Source of the DNA: CAIVPM01 sp964477265
GTDB lineage: Bacteria; Bacteroidota; Bacteroidia; Chitinophagales; Chitinophagaceae
Direction: 5' to 3'
Assembly (NCBI GenBank): GCA_964477265.1
Contig: CAYZDJ010000006.1
Location: 62,001 to 126,000, forward strand
DNA length: 64,000 nucleotides
Part shown: in pieces, positions 17,303-25,801 of the stretch
Layout: each line of letters begins with the position of its first letter
How positions within the stretch are numbered: position 1 is the first letter of the stretch
Translations under genes and position numbers: made by a program
The notes under the pieces: model-generated
What the model was told of the DNA's origin: nothing
Database searches by the model: none
Seen by the model: the letters and a program-made list of their open reading frames with translations, nothing else

Positions 17303-18589
17303 CTAATTATATCGCTTAATTTTTTTGCTGTTCCATAAATCGCGATAACTTACAGTTATTCCAAACTGAGTAAAATTTTCTTTAATTAACCCCACATTGG
17401 TAGTGCCTTTGCTGCCAATTTCTAAATAACCTTGTAGATAAATATTTGAAGCTGGAATGTTTCTGTTTATTCTGAACAACTCAACACCAGCACCTAATGT
17501 AAAAGCAAATTCTTTAATTTTTTCGCCATAAATATTTAAGTAGCTGTTGTTGCTATAGTAGCCAACCTGATAAAAATGCTCTTTCTTTTTATCTGCTGCA
17601 TTTGGATAATAATGATAATGCAATCCACCGCCAAACCTGTTGCTGTTTTGCAGGCTATAGTTTAAACCACCTATCTTCAGGCTACTCCAATCCTGGTGAG
17701 TGTAATCAAAAACAAAAGTATAGTTGGTTTTAAAATTTACTGCTAAACCAGTTGTAAACATTGCTGGCAGCGATGTGTAATTTTTTATTTGCTCTTCAGT
17801 ATTCTTTAAAACAGTAGTTCCATCTGTAATTTTCAATCTGTAGTTAGCACTCATATTTGTTTGCAAAGAACCAGTTGCAGCAATAGCAAAATTCCAATTT
17901 TTATTAATAGTGTCTTTATAAATCACCCCCCCTTTAAACATTATTTTAGAAACAAAAATGCTTTTTTCTTTAGATAAAACACTATCAGTAATAGCACTAT
18001 AAACAATTTCCTTATCATTAAAATTACCAAATAACAGTGATGTTTGCACACCCATGCTCAATTTATTGGAAAGTAAATAACTATTAGAAAGATATAACAA
18101 ACTGGTGCTGCCACTTCCTTCATAATTTGCAGGTATTGTTTCATTACTTCCTTGCACTCTTCTTAAACCAGTAAAAGAATAACTTGCATTGCTATAAGGC
18201 AATAAACCAAAGCTTAAACCCCACCTAGGCTTAGGTTTTATGGTAAACGTCAACTTTTTAAACTGAACATCGCTGCTTTGATTGGCTGTAGAATTTTTTA
18301 TTGCATCACCACTATAATTTACGTTTTTATACCTTGTAGCTACATCTACATAAAAAGTATTTTGAAAATAATAAATATTGTTTAAAAAAGAAAGTGATGC
18401 AGGATTTGATAACAAAACACTTTTATCATTTACTAATGCAACACCTGCATGTCCAAGACCAGATGTTCTATCAAAGTAGCTTTTTTCAATATCGCCAATA
18501 CCTATTAAAGAATATGGCGATGCCGTGTTTTGGGCAAAATTTTGTACGCAACAAAAACCAAGTATTAATGCTAAATAAATTTTCTTCAT
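17303..18589 (-). CDS. outer-membrane beta-barrel protein (FadL/OmpP1-like)
   Basis: 428 residues. The signal peptide (MKKIYLALILGFCCVQNFAQ) is followed by NTASPYSLIGIGDIEKS and a segment with the pattern of FadL-like barrels (RTSGLGHAGVALVNDKSVLLSNPASLSFL). The rest shows alternating hydrophobic strands expected of a 14-strand barrel. FadL-like proteins take up hydrophobic compounds, but the substrate here is unknown. The gene follows the DUF4270 lipoprotein gene by 13 bases and is probably cotranscribed with it. Confidence 0.82.
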   Translation of the reverse strand: MKKIYLALILGFCCVQNFAQNTASPYSLIGIGDIEKSYFDRTSGLGHAGVALVNDKSVLLSNPASLSFLNNIYYFQNTFYVDVATRYKNVNYSGDAIKNSTANQSSDVQFKKLTFTIKPKPRWGLSFGLLPYSNASYSFTGLRRVQGSNETIPANYEGSGSTSLLYLSNSYLLSNKLSMGVQTSLLFGNFNDKEIVYSAITDSVLSKEKSIFVSKIMFKGGVIYKDTINKNWNFAIAATGSLQTNMSANYRLKITDGTTVLKNTEEQIKNYTSLPAMFTTGLAVNFKTNYTFVFDYTHQDWSSLKIGGLNYSLQNSNRFGGGLHYHYYPNAADKKKEHFYQVGYYSNNSYLNIYGEKIKEFAFTLGAGVELFRINRNIPASNIYLQGYLEIGSKGTTNVGLIKENFTQFGITVSYRDLWNSKKIKRYN

Positions 18590-18602
18590 TTTTCTTTAAA
18601 TA

Positions 18603-19937
18603 TTATTTTACCGTTGCGTAATAAATTTGTAATTGAATGTTGCCAAGCAAATTGCTTTTATCTCCAATAATCACACGTGCAAACTGGTCTTCAAAATTTG
18701 GAGATGGAGGAGATAATAGTAGACCTTCTCCGGGTGTTGGAGTTGTTAATAAAATATTTCTTACATATTGTGTAAGATCATATTGATATTGTGTTTTCTC
18801 ATTTGCCAAATTATCTATTTGCAAAAAGCCCAGTTGCACAGCTAGTGAACCACTTGATGTTATGTATGCCAAATCGTTGCCTATAGTATTGTTAATATCT
18901 GTTTGAGACAACCTTAAAGTTGGTGGCAAGGAATGCACTGTATTGTAAGTACCTTTAACGGGTTTTACAATTAACGTAGCTTTCAAAAGTTTTGCAAAAT
19001 TGGCAAGCTTAGGAATATCTCTTAAAGAAGGAAAACTAATTTTAACCAAACTACCAGTTGTTGATTGTGTATATGCCTGATGATTTGTTGCAGATGATGG
19101 CAACTCTCTGTTACTTGAACTAATTGATGATAAATACCCAGTATGATTAATACTTATATTATTAAACTGATGTGTTCTATTTGCTAAGCTAAAATCTACA
19201 TGTTTATTAGTAGCACTTGGAAATCCATCCTGCCTGTAGTACAATCTCATTACAACATCATCGCTACAATTAACAACCATTGCAGTTGTAGCATCTGTAG
19301 ATAATTGAAAACCTCTAAAATAATTTAAAAAAGTTGTATTGCTTTTTATTGGATTATTATTTACACTTTTTAGCATATTTAATAAATCATTACCCAAATT
19401 AAATGGCAATTTTATACTTATAGTTTGATTACTAAGTGGAGTAACTAAACCTGTGAAACTGCCTAATATTCCTGGCTTTGCCGTAAATTTTGAAATATTG
19501 TAAAAAGCATATTTATTTTCAGGGAATACGATGGAATCCTGTAACTCTTTTACAATTACAGTTACTGGTTTTGTAGTATCACCATAGTAAATACTATTGG
19601 TTTTAAGTATTAAGCTTATAGAATCAAAAATGGTGTTTTGATAAATATCTGCCCACACAGGAGGTGCAACTTCAAAATAAGATTGTGTTTTAATTTGTCC
19701 AAATAATGGGTCATTATAACCACCAAGCATGATATTGCCACGTGCAGATGTAACAAATGAATCCTGATATACAGTAGAAATATTGGCACTAAAGCTATCA
19801 ACCCTGAAGACCTGCATTTCATTGTCAGTAACAAACTCCTCCCCAAATTGTATATCAGCTTTTTTGCAACTGCTTACCTGCATTACTACAACAAGCAAAA
19901 CAAAAAGGCAAAAAATAAATCTATTTTTTTTATTCAT
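18603..19937 (-). CDS. DUF4270 domain lipoprotein
   Basis: About 444 residues from the ATG at 19935-19937. It starts MNKKNRFIFCLFVLLVVVM with a lipobox ending VSSC. The mature chain begins with the DUF4270 hallmark segment (KKADIQFGEEFVTDN, then DSFVTSARGNIMLGGYNDPLFG). DUF4270 proteins are surface or periplasmic lipoproteins of Bacteroidota without a proven function. An upstream start (19973) would add a Cys-rich MACCCYC stretch and is not supported. It is divergent from a kelch lipoprotein gene; the 213-base gap carries a -7 box in each direction. Confidence 0.85.
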   Translation of the reverse strand: MNKKNRFIFCLFVLLVVVMQVSSCKKADIQFGEEFVTDNEMQVFRVDSFSANISTVYQDSFVTSARGNIMLGGYNDPLFGQIKTQSYFEVAPPVWADIYQNTIFDSISLILKTNSIYYGDTTKPVTVIVKELQDSIVFPENKYAFYNISKFTAKPGILGSFTGLVTPLSNQTISIKLPFNLGNDLLNMLKSVNNNPIKSNTTFLNYFRGFQLSTDATTAMVVNCSDDVVMRLYYRQDGFPSATNKHVDFSLANRTHQFNNISINHTGYLSSISSSNRELPSSATNHQAYTQSTTGSLVKISFPSLRDIPKLANFAKLLKATLIVKPVKGTYNTVHSLPPTLRLSQTDINNTIGNDLAYITSSGSLAVQLGFLQIDNLANEKTQYQYDLTQYVRNILLTTPTPGEGLLLSPPSPNFEDQFARVIIGDKSNLLGNIQLQIYYATVK

Positions 19938-19989
19938 AACTAATAAAATCAAACAATAACAGCAGCAAGCCACTGCTTAAATAAGGTGG

Positions 19990-19997
19990 CAAATATA
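19990..19997 (-). promoter_or_regulatory. putative -7 promoter box for the DUF4270 gene
   Basis: TATATTTG on the minus strand is a perfect TAnnTTTG match, about 53 bases from the ATG. It is the same octamer as in front of asd. Confidence 0.45.
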
Positions 19998-20070
19998 TAG
20001 AGTAGCAAAGTGTTTGCGTTTGCGTTTTGTTTTTTATGAAACTTTTAACATCTTATTTGTAGCACTCTAC

Positions 20071-20078
20071 TATTTTTG
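20071..20078 (+). promoter_or_regulatory. putative -7 promoter box for the kelch gene
   Basis: TATTTTTG on the plus strand matches TAnnTTTG, giving a leader of about 67 bases. It faces the DUF4270 promoter in the opposite direction. Confidence 0.4.
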
Positions 20079-20150
20079 CTGTCTTTATTTGCAGAACCTT
20101 AATAACAAGGTTTTACATTAACTAAAAAAATAAAGTAAAAACAAAAAACA

Positions 20151-21230
20151 ATGAAGCATTTTAAAAATTTGGTATTGGTTGCAACAAGTATTGTGTTAAT
20201 TGGTGTTGCCTGCACAAAAGATACAACACCAACAACATCTTTGGTTGGTAATTGGGTAAAACGTAGTGCATTTGATGGTAACGGACGTGCCGGTGCTGCC
20301 TGCTTTGTAATTAACAATATAGCTTATGTTGGCACTGGATATGATGGTACAACAAGATATGATGACTTGTGGGCTTTTGATGCTGCTGCAAATAATGGTA
20401 AAGGAGCCTGGAGCCAAAAGGCTTATATGACAGGTTCAATTAAAAGAAATAGTGCTGCTGCTTTTGCAATTGGTACAAATGGCTACATTGTAGGTGGTGC
20501 TTGTGATGCAAACATTTCTGGTGCTCCTGCATATAATGGAAAATTAAATGATACCTGGAAGTATGATGCTACACTTAATACTTGGTCTTCAGGTTCAATT
20601 GCATCTTTGCCAGACCCAAATGCTACAGTTGGTAGTGGTGCACGTTATGGTGCTGTAGGTTTTGCAATTAATGGCAAAGGCTATGTAAGCTGTGGCTATA
20701 CTGGTTCTCATACAAAAGATATGTATGAATTTGATGGTACAGGTTGGACAACAAAAACTTCAATGCCATCAACAGATAAAAGAACAGGTGCTGCAGTAAT
20801 GGTATATGGCAACAAAGCATATATTGTAAGTGGTACAAACAATGGTGTTGCAGTAAATGAAATGTGGGTTTTTGACCCTACAGGTGCTGGCAGTTGGGAA
20901 CAAAAAAGAAATATTACTAATACAAGTAGCGAAGATTTTGATGATAGTTACAGCAGTATTGTAAGAAGTAATGCTGTTGCTTTTGTTATTGGCGATAACG
21001 GTTATTTAACTACTGGTATTAATGGTGCTTATACAAGCAATACTTGGGAGTATGATTTTGTTAAAGATACATGGACAGAAAGAACAAAATTTGAACGTGC
21101 TGAACGTAGCGATGCAGTTGGATTTACAATTAATGGAAGAGGTTTTGTTGCATTAGGAAAAAACTCAACTTACTACTACGATAATGTAGAAGAATTTTTA
21201 CCTACAGCTACTTATGATGCAAATGATTAA
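20151..21230 (+). CDS. kelch-repeat beta-propeller lipoprotein
   Basis: 359 residues. A lipoprotein signal (MKHFKNLVLVATSIVLIGVAC) is followed by about six kelch repeats. Each shows a hydrophobic strand, a double glycine or Gly-rich turn, and a D-xW-x-(Y/F)-D then W pattern (for example YDDLWAFDAAANNGKGAW, LNDTWKYDATLNTW, VNEMWVFDPTGAGSW). A cell-surface or periplasmic propeller used for protein or glycan binding is likely; the ligand is unknown. Its stop overlaps the start region of a DUF4907 gene, so the two are translationally coupled. Confidence 0.88.
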   Translation: MKHFKNLVLVATSIVLIGVACTKDTTPTTSLVGNWVKRSAFDGNGRAGAACFVINNIAYVGTGYDGTTRYDDLWAFDAAANNGKGAWSQKAYMTGSIKRNSAAAFAIGTNGYIVGGACDANISGAPAYNGKLNDTWKYDATLNTWSSGSIASLPDPNATVGSGARYGAVGFAINGKGYVSCGYTGSHTKDMYEFDGTGWTTKTSMPSTDKRTGAAVMVYGNKAYIVSGTNNGVAVNEMWVFDPTGAGSWEQKRNITNTSSEDFDDSYSSIVRSNAVAFVIGDNGYLTTGINGAYTSNTWEYDFVKDTWTERTKFERAERSDAVGFTINGRGFVALGKNSTYYYDNVEEFLPTATYDAND

Positions 21231-21546
21231 AAAATACTGGGCATATATTTTATTGGCTTTTTCAATTGTTCTATTAATATATAAAAAAGGAATTGAAAAA
21301 GCCAATTCTGTTTATAGTGTAAAAACTTTTAAAACCAATACTGGCTGGGGTTATGATGTTCTTGTAAAAGATACTGTTTTTATTCATCAGGAAAATATTC
21401 CAGGAATTAGTGGCAATAATGGTTTTGCAACAAAAGAAGATGCAGAAAAAGTAGGAAACCTTGTTGCTCATAAAATGCAAATTACACACACAGACTTGCC
21501 ACAAATAACCATTCAGGAATTAGATAGTTTAAAAATTACAAAATAA
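21223..21546 (+). CDS. DUF4907 domain protein, membrane-anchored
   Basis: 107 residues from the ATG at 21223 (ATGs at 21214 and 21217 are also in frame). An N-terminal membrane anchor (MIKKYWAYILLAFSIVLLIY) precedes the DUF4907 domain. Its pattern is GWGYDVLVKDTVFIHQENIPGISG (split here: GWGYDVLVKD, then TVFIHQENIPG) and GFATKEDAEKVGNLV. Function unknown. The start codon overlaps the kelch gene stop as ATGATTAA, showing an operon of two genes. Confidence 0.8.
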   Translation: MIKKYWAYILLAFSIVLLIYKKGIEKANSVYSVKTFKTNTGWGYDVLVKDTVFIHQENIPGISGNNGFATKEDAEKVGNLVAHKMQITHTDLPQITIQELDSLKITK

Positions 21547-21556
21547 AATTTTATTG

Positions 21557-21590
21557 AAAACTGCCTTACTTTTTTTAAGGCAGTTTTTTT
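21557..21590 (+). terminator. terminator of the kelch/DUF4907 operon
   Basis: CTGCCTTA and TAAGGCAG form an 8-bp stem (12 bp with flanking A/T pairs) around a T-rich loop, followed by T7. Eleven bases after the stop codon. Confidence 0.85.
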
Positions 21591-21613
21591 ATTACACCAA
21601 CTAATATTAAATC

Positions 21614-21694
21614 CTCATAAACTCTGTGTAAAATCTCTATCAACTTTATGGCAAAATAAAAACACAGCCATATCCATGTTATCTGTGAGAGAAT
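21614..21694. repeat. degenerate CACAGA/CTCTGTG repeat region
   Basis: Contains AAACTCTGTGTAAAATCTCT on the left, and ACACAGCCATATCC and TTATCTGTGAGAGAA on the right. A decayed member of the CACAGA family, lying between the DUF4907 terminator and the permease gene. Confidence 0.45.
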
Positions 21695-21764
21695 AAATAT
21701 AATTACACAAAAGGCAAATCATCACAACTCAAATCAGTTACTTTTGATTTGAACATTATAAAAA

Positions 21765-23036
21765 GTGAAACTTAAAGACTCGTTTTTACTGGCCTATACA
21801 ACTGTTAAAAGTAATAGATTAAGAACAGGTATAACTGTTGCTATTATTGCATTTGGCATTATGGCACTTATTGGCATTTTTACTGCAATAGAAGCCATGA
21901 ACCAAAGTATTAAAGAAAGCTTTTCATCAATGGGTGCAAATGCTTTTAGCATAAGATATAAAGAACGCAAAGGTCACATTGGCCCACATAATGACGCTGA
22001 AACTGCTGTTAGCAAAAAAGGACTTGCACAAAAAAAATCTAACCTAAACAAGTACATTACCAAACTTGAGGCTGAGGCTTTTAAAACTAATTTTATATAC
22101 CCTGCTAAAACTAGCATTTATGTTTCAGCAACCTATAATGCCGATTGTCATTTTGAAAATAAAAAAACAAATCCAATTTGCAGTGTGTGGGGTGGAGATG
22201 AAAACTATTTAGAGGTGAATGGATACCAGATTATTAATGGCAGAAACATAAATAATTTAGATGTTGAAAGCGGAAGAAATGTGTGTGTAATTGGTAGTGA
22301 TATTGCTTCAAAATTATTTGGAGAACATGCTGAAAATGCTATTGATAGAATTATAAAAGTAAATGGAACGCCGTATAGGGTTATTGGTACTTTAAAAAGC
22401 AAAGGTGCTACTGTAAACAGGGCAGATGACATTGTTTTTACATCTTATAACAATGCCAGAAAATATAGCACTGTTAATAAATCTTTTTTAATTGGTGTAA
22501 TGGTTAATAACGTTGTAAACCTTGATGCTGCTACACAAGAAGCCACAAGTACATTTAGATCTATAAGAAAACTTGAGCCAATAGAAGCCGAAAATTTTGC
22601 TATAGAAAAGAGTGACAAGTTTGCCGAAATGTTTATAGGCTTTATAAGTGGCATTGCATTTTTAGCAGCAGCTATTGGAGTTATTACTTTGCTTGGCAGT
22701 GCTATTGCTTTAATGAATATAATGCTTGTAGCAGTAAGTGAACGAACAAGAGAGGTGGGATTAATAAAAGCATTGGGTGGCACAAGAAGTGATATTAAAA
22801 ATCAGTTTTTATTTGAGAGCATTATCATTAGTTTAATGGGTGCAGTTGTAGGAATTATTTTAGGCATTTTATTGGGTAATATTGTTTCTATACTTTTAAA
22901 AACAGGGTTTGTGGTGCCTTGGTTTTGGGTAATAATTGGCATTATTGCATGCACACTTGTTGGCTTGTTAGCTGGTGTTTATCCTGCTCGTAAAGCTGCA
23001 AAACTTGACCCAATTGTGGCTTTGAGGTATGACTAA
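21765..23036 (+). CDS. ABC transporter permease, MacB/FtsX family
   Basis: 423 residues starting at a GTG (MKLKDSFLLAYTTVKSNRLR). This is the typical MacB-type opening, so the GTG is credible even though no ATG is near. TM1 (GITVAIIAFGIMALIGIF) is followed by a periplasmic MacB core domain (residues about 45-285). Three C-terminal helices of the FtsX domain come next, with the conserved SERTREVGLIKALGGTRSDI between TM2 and TM3 and the end YPARKAAKLDPIVALRYD. No ATPase gene is adjacent, so the partner must be elsewhere. Exported substrate unknown; lipoproteins or peptides are possible. Confidence 0.9.
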   Translation: MKLKDSFLLAYTTVKSNRLRTGITVAIIAFGIMALIGIFTAIEAMNQSIKESFSSMGANAFSIRYKERKGHIGPHNDAETAVSKKGLAQKKSNLNKYITKLEAEAFKTNFIYPAKTSIYVSATYNADCHFENKKTNPICSVWGGDENYLEVNGYQIINGRNINNLDVESGRNVCVIGSDIASKLFGEHAENAIDRIIKVNGTPYRVIGTLKSKGATVNRADDIVFTSYNNARKYSTVNKSFLIGVMVNNVVNLDAATQEATSTFRSIRKLEPIEAENFAIEKSDKFAEMFIGFISGIAFLAAAIGVITLLGSAIALMNIMLVAVSERTREVGLIKALGGTRSDIKNQFLFESIIISLMGAVVGIILGILLGNIVSILLKTGFVVPWFWVIIGIIACTLVGLLAGVYPARKAAKLDPIVALRYD

Positions 23037-23037
23037 A

Positions 23038-23168
23038 CAATTTACGATGTATGATTTTAGATTTACGATTTATAAGAACGTATTTGCATAAAAATAAACA
23101 TCAATAAGTAAGTCAGAAAATAAACCCTATTAAAAAATCGTAAATCGTCATTCATAAATCGTAAATAA
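23038..23168. repeat. inverted ATTTACGATTT repeat pair (no gene inside)
   Basis: The left arm (23038-23074) has two ATTTACGAT words. The right arm (23134-23168) has AAATCGTAAAT words in complementary order. About 60 bases without a gene lie between. Apparent empty counterpart of the four-helix-bundle-bearing unit at 27635-28073. Confidence 0.75.
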
Positions 23169-23171
23169 ACT

Positions 23172-24353
23172 ATGGCTTTTGATGCAGTTATAGCACAACA
23201 TTCAGTTAAGCAACATTTACAAGATATGGTTAAGCAAAACAGGCTAAGTCATGCTTTAATATTTGTTGGAAAAGAAGGAAGTGGTGCATTGCCATTAGCT
23301 ATTGAATTTGCAAAGCATGTTGTGTGCCAGCCAAAGGAAGCACCCATTGTAGAAGATTTGTTTGGTGGCTTAAGTGCAATGCCAGTAAGCATTTCAGAAG
23401 ATGAGCAACATGCTGCACTACAACGTGCAGAACAACTTATTCATCCTGATTTACATTTTAGTTTTCCTGTTATTACAAAAAAAACTGGCGAAAAACCAAC
23501 CAGTGCCGACTTTATAAAAGAGTTCAGAGAATTTATAAAAATTTATCCCTATGGCAATGTGTATGATTGGTTGCAACATATTGGGGCAGAGAATAAGCAA
23601 GGAAATATTACTGCTGAAGAATGTAATGATATTATAAAAAAATTAAGTCTTAAATCTTACGAAAGTGAGTACAAGGTTTTGATTTTATGGATGCCTGAAT
23701 ATTTGGGAAAAGAAGGCAATAAATTATTGAAATTAATTGAAGAACCTCCACCAAATACTTTATTCATTTTGGTTGCCGAAAGTGAGGAAAATATTTTACC
23801 AACTATATTAAGTCGCTGCCAGTTGGTTAAAATTCCAATGCTTAGTATTAATGATGTGCAGCAAGCATTAATAGAACGCTGTAATGTAGATGCAGCAACT
23901 GCCAGACAGGTTGCAAGTATTTGTGAAGGCAATTACAGGGAAGCCTTACAACTACTGCAGCACAACGAAGAAGATTGGCAAAGCTTGCTAAAAAACTGGT
24001 TGAATTATGTTGTAAAAAAAATGCTGTCCGAGCAGGTAAAATGGATTGATGAAATGAGCAAACTTGGACGCGAAAAACAAAAGCAGTTTCTACGATATTT
24101 TAACCATTTATTAGAACAAAGCATCAGAATCAAAGTGCTGGGTGCAGACAATATAATATTGCCTGATAGCGAAAAGGATTTTGCCATTCGTTTAAATAAA
24201 ATAGCAAGCGTAAGCCAACAGGAAGCTATTGTTGAAGAGCTTGACAAGGCAATGTATTACATAGAAAGAAATGCAAATGGTAAAATGTTGTTTCAGGCAT
24301 TAAGCATAAAGCTTCACCATATTATTCAAAATAAAATTTTGGTAGAAGTATAA
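23172..24353 (+). CDS. holB: DNA polymerase III subunit delta prime-like
   Basis: AAA+-fold clamp-loader subunit, 393 residues. It opens MAFDAVIAQHSVKQHLQDMV with HALIFVGKEGSGALPLA in the Walker A position. The loop lacks the GK(T/S) needed for nucleotide hydrolysis, as is usual for delta prime. An SRC motif (ILSRCQLV) supplies the arginine finger for the neighbouring ATPase subunit, and EEPPPNTLFILVAE precedes it. The C-terminal half is helical. It works with DnaX, encoded about 15 kb away. Gene symbol by analogy. Confidence 0.88.
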   Translation: MAFDAVIAQHSVKQHLQDMVKQNRLSHALIFVGKEGSGALPLAIEFAKHVVCQPKEAPIVEDLFGGLSAMPVSISEDEQHAALQRAEQLIHPDLHFSFPVITKKTGEKPTSADFIKEFREFIKIYPYGNVYDWLQHIGAENKQGNITAEECNDIIKKLSLKSYESEYKVLILWMPEYLGKEGNKLLKLIEEPPPNTLFILVAESEENILPTILSRCQLVKIPMLSINDVQQALIERCNVDAATARQVASICEGNYREALQLLQHNEEDWQSLLKNWLNYVVKKMLSEQVKWIDEMSKLGREKQKQFLRYFNHLLEQSIRIKVLGADNIILPDSEKDFAIRLNKIASVSQQEAIVEELDKAMYYIERNANGKMLFQALSIKLHHIIQNKILVEV

Positions 24354-24474
24354 TATCAATAAAAGTAAGCCCATTCAACACTTACTTTCAATCAATTCTA
24401 CTATTAAAATTATTACAGTAAAAAATATTTTTTCATTATTTGCAATTCATTTAAAATATTTTTTTCTGTTCCCC

Positions 24475-24482
24475 TACATTTG
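24475..24482 (+). promoter_or_regulatory. -7 promoter box of the SRP RNA gene
   Basis: TACATTTG is a perfect TAnnTTTG match. Its end lies 6 bases before the GGCAGG that begins the RNA helix, exactly where transcription should start. No clear -33 element was found. Confidence 0.65.
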
Positions 24483-24487
24483 CACTT

Positions 24488-24588
24488 GGCAGGTCTTACA
24501 CGACCAGCTCCTGCTGAAACTCCCCAGGGTAGGAATACAGCAAGGACAAGTGGTTGAGCGGTGCGATGTGAGTAGCCTGCCTTTTTTT
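24488..24588 (+). ncRNA. ffs: bacterial small signal recognition particle RNA (4.5S-type)
   Basis: The closing helix is GGCAGG (24488-24493) with CCTGCC (24576-24581), followed by T7 as terminator. Inside are the conserved SRP domain IV signatures for this phylum: GACCAGCTCCTGCTGAAACT on the 5' side, CCCCAGGGTAGGAATACAGC at the apical loop and AGCAAGG afterwards. The RNA binds Ffh and FtsY for cotranslational membrane targeting. Its boundaries are supported by the -7 box on one side and the T-run on the other. Recognition is by motif recall, not by a covariance search. Confidence 0.88.
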
Positions 24589-24614
24589 ACCCCTTACCCC
24601 TAAAGGGGATTACA
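24589..24614. repeat. CCCCTTACCCCTAAAGGGG repeat, first of an inverted pair
   Basis: Directly follows the T-run of the SRP RNA gene. Its inverted partner is at 24643-24662, just before the transaldolase ATG. The 3' arm GGGGTTGGGG of the partner can pair with CCCCTTACCCC here. Confidence 0.7.
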
Positions 24615-24642
24615 AAACTTAGGGATTTTTTAACTACAAATT

Positions 24643-24662
24643 TGCCCCTTCAGGGGTTGGGG
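24643..24662. repeat. CCCCTTCAGGGGTTGGGG repeat at the transaldolase start
   Basis: Inverted partner of 24589-24614, ending 4 bases before the ATG of the transaldolase gene. It generates a spurious in-frame TTG start (24642) that would add eight residues. Confidence 0.7.
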
Positions 24663-24665
24663 TTT

Positions 24666-25316
24666 ATGAAATTTTTTATCGATACAGCAAATCTTGCTCA
24701 AATAAAAGAAGCCAATGAATTAGGTATTTTAGATGGCGTTACAACCAATCCATCTTTAATGGCTAAAGAAGGTATTAAAGGCGAGGAAGCAATAATGAAC
24801 CACTATAAAACCATTTGCGAAATTGTTGATGGTGATATTAGTGCAGAAGTGCTTTCTACAACTTTTAACGAAATGGTAGAAGAAGGGAAAAAATTAGCTG
24901 CTATACATCCAAACATTGTAGTAAAAATACCAATGATTAAAGATGGCATTAAAGCTATAAAATGGTTTAGCGATAATGGCATTAAAACAAATTGCACATT
25001 AATTTTTAGTGCAGGCCAGGCAATATTGGCTGCTAAAGCTGGTGCTACTTATATATCTCCTTTTTTGGGTAGAATAGATGATAGTGGTTGGGATGGTGTG
25101 CAATTAATTGAAGAGATTGCAGAAATATATTCTATTCAAGGTTTTGAGAGTGAAATTTTAGCTGCATCTATAAGAAATCCAAATCATATTATTCGTTGTG
25201 CTGCTGCTGGTGCAGATGTTTGCACTTGCCCATTAGATAGTATTCTTGGATTATTAAAACATCCATTAACTGATATTGGTTTAGCTAAGTTTATTGAGGA
25301 TAGTAAGAAAATGTAA
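24666..25316 (+). CDS. tal: small-type transaldolase (FSA/TAL family)
   Basis: Cytoplasmic class I aldolase of the pentose phosphate pathway, 216 residues. It opens MKFFIDTANLAQIKEAN and has VTTNPSLMAKEG. The Schiff-base lysine is Lys87 in NIVVKIPM. Phe133 in SPFLGRIDD occupies the position where fructose-6-phosphate aldolases carry Tyr and transaldolases carry Phe, so transaldolase activity is favoured. A TTG at 24642 would extend it into a CCCC repeat and is rejected. Confidence 0.92.
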   Translation: MKFFIDTANLAQIKEANELGILDGVTTNPSLMAKEGIKGEEAIMNHYKTICEIVDGDISAEVLSTTFNEMVEEGKKLAAIHPNIVVKIPMIKDGIKAIKWFSDNGIKTNCTLIFSAGQAILAAKAGATYISPFLGRIDDSGWDGVQLIEEIAEIYSIQGFESEILAASIRNPNHIIRCAAAGADVCTCPLDSILGLLKHPLTDIGLAKFIEDSKKM

Positions 25317-25363
25317 ACGCTGATGAACGCTGATTTGAAATGATTTTTTGATTATTGTAATTA
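25317..25363. repeat. CGCTGATT / AATGATTTTTTGATT repeat (AATCATT family, single orientation)
   Basis: AACGCTGATGAACGCTGATT followed by TGAAATGATTTTTTGATTAT, starting one base after the transaldolase stop. Same word family as the repeats at both RND adaptor/pump junctions. Confidence 0.55.
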
Positions 25364-25392
25364 CTCACGTTAAACTCACAAAAAACTTTCGA

Positions 25393-25713
25393 CTAACTTA
25401 CGTTAAGCATCAACTCAATTGTTTTTGAAAAGTGATTGATAAAATTATAAGAGAGAGTATAGTACACAAACTTGCTCTCTTTTTTTGTGCTTACAAATCC
25501 TGCACGCCTTAATACAGCCAAATGCTGAGATGCAACAGCCTGTTGTATTTTCAGTGTTTCATAAATTTCTGTTACAGTAGTTTTTTGCTTTTCATCAATC
25601 AATTTTAAAATATCTAAACGTAATGTATGATTGATAGCACGAAGTATATACAATGCTTTTTTATTTTTAATAATATCCAGTTCAATAGCATTATGTAGCA
25701 GCATTGTATTCAT
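25393..25713 (-). CDS. ArsR-family winged-helix transcriptional regulator
   Basis: 106 residues. The helix-turn-helix region TVTEIYETLKIQQAVASQHL, followed by AVLRRAGFVSTKKESKFVYYTL, is a clear ArsR-type winged helix (recognition helix QQAVASQHLAVLR and beta wing). No Cys-based metal site (ELCVCDL type) is visible, so metal sensing is not indicated. N-terminal helices probably mediate dimerisation. It is divergent from ndk (88 bases apart); a target is not evident. Confidence 0.88.
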   Translation of the reverse strand: MNTMLLHNAIELDIIKNKKALYILRAINHTLRLDILKLIDEKQKTTVTEIYETLKIQQAVASQHLAVLRRAGFVSTKKESKFVYYTLSYNFINHFSKTIELMLNVS

Positions 25714-25801
25714 ATTGCAGCAATATCTTTTTCTAAAAACAATATTAAATGTTTAATCTCAAATATTGCATATACTTATCTTCGCAGCCAAAATTTTTAA
25801 A

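Noticed and set aside
21765..21767. GTG start of the ABC permease as mis-assigned
   Set aside because: No in-frame ATG is available nearby, and MKLKDSFLLAYTTVKSNRLR is typical of MacB-type permeases, so the GTG is kept.
23038..23168. CRISPR-like array of ATTTACGATTT words
   Set aside because: The words are inverted rather than regular direct repeats, spacers are not of constant length, and no cas genes are present.
24642..24665. TTG start extending the transaldolase by eight residues (MPLQGLGF)
   Set aside because: The extension is encoded by the CCCCTTCAGGGG repeat and is absent from the family; the ATG at 24666 gives the conserved MKFFIDTANL start.
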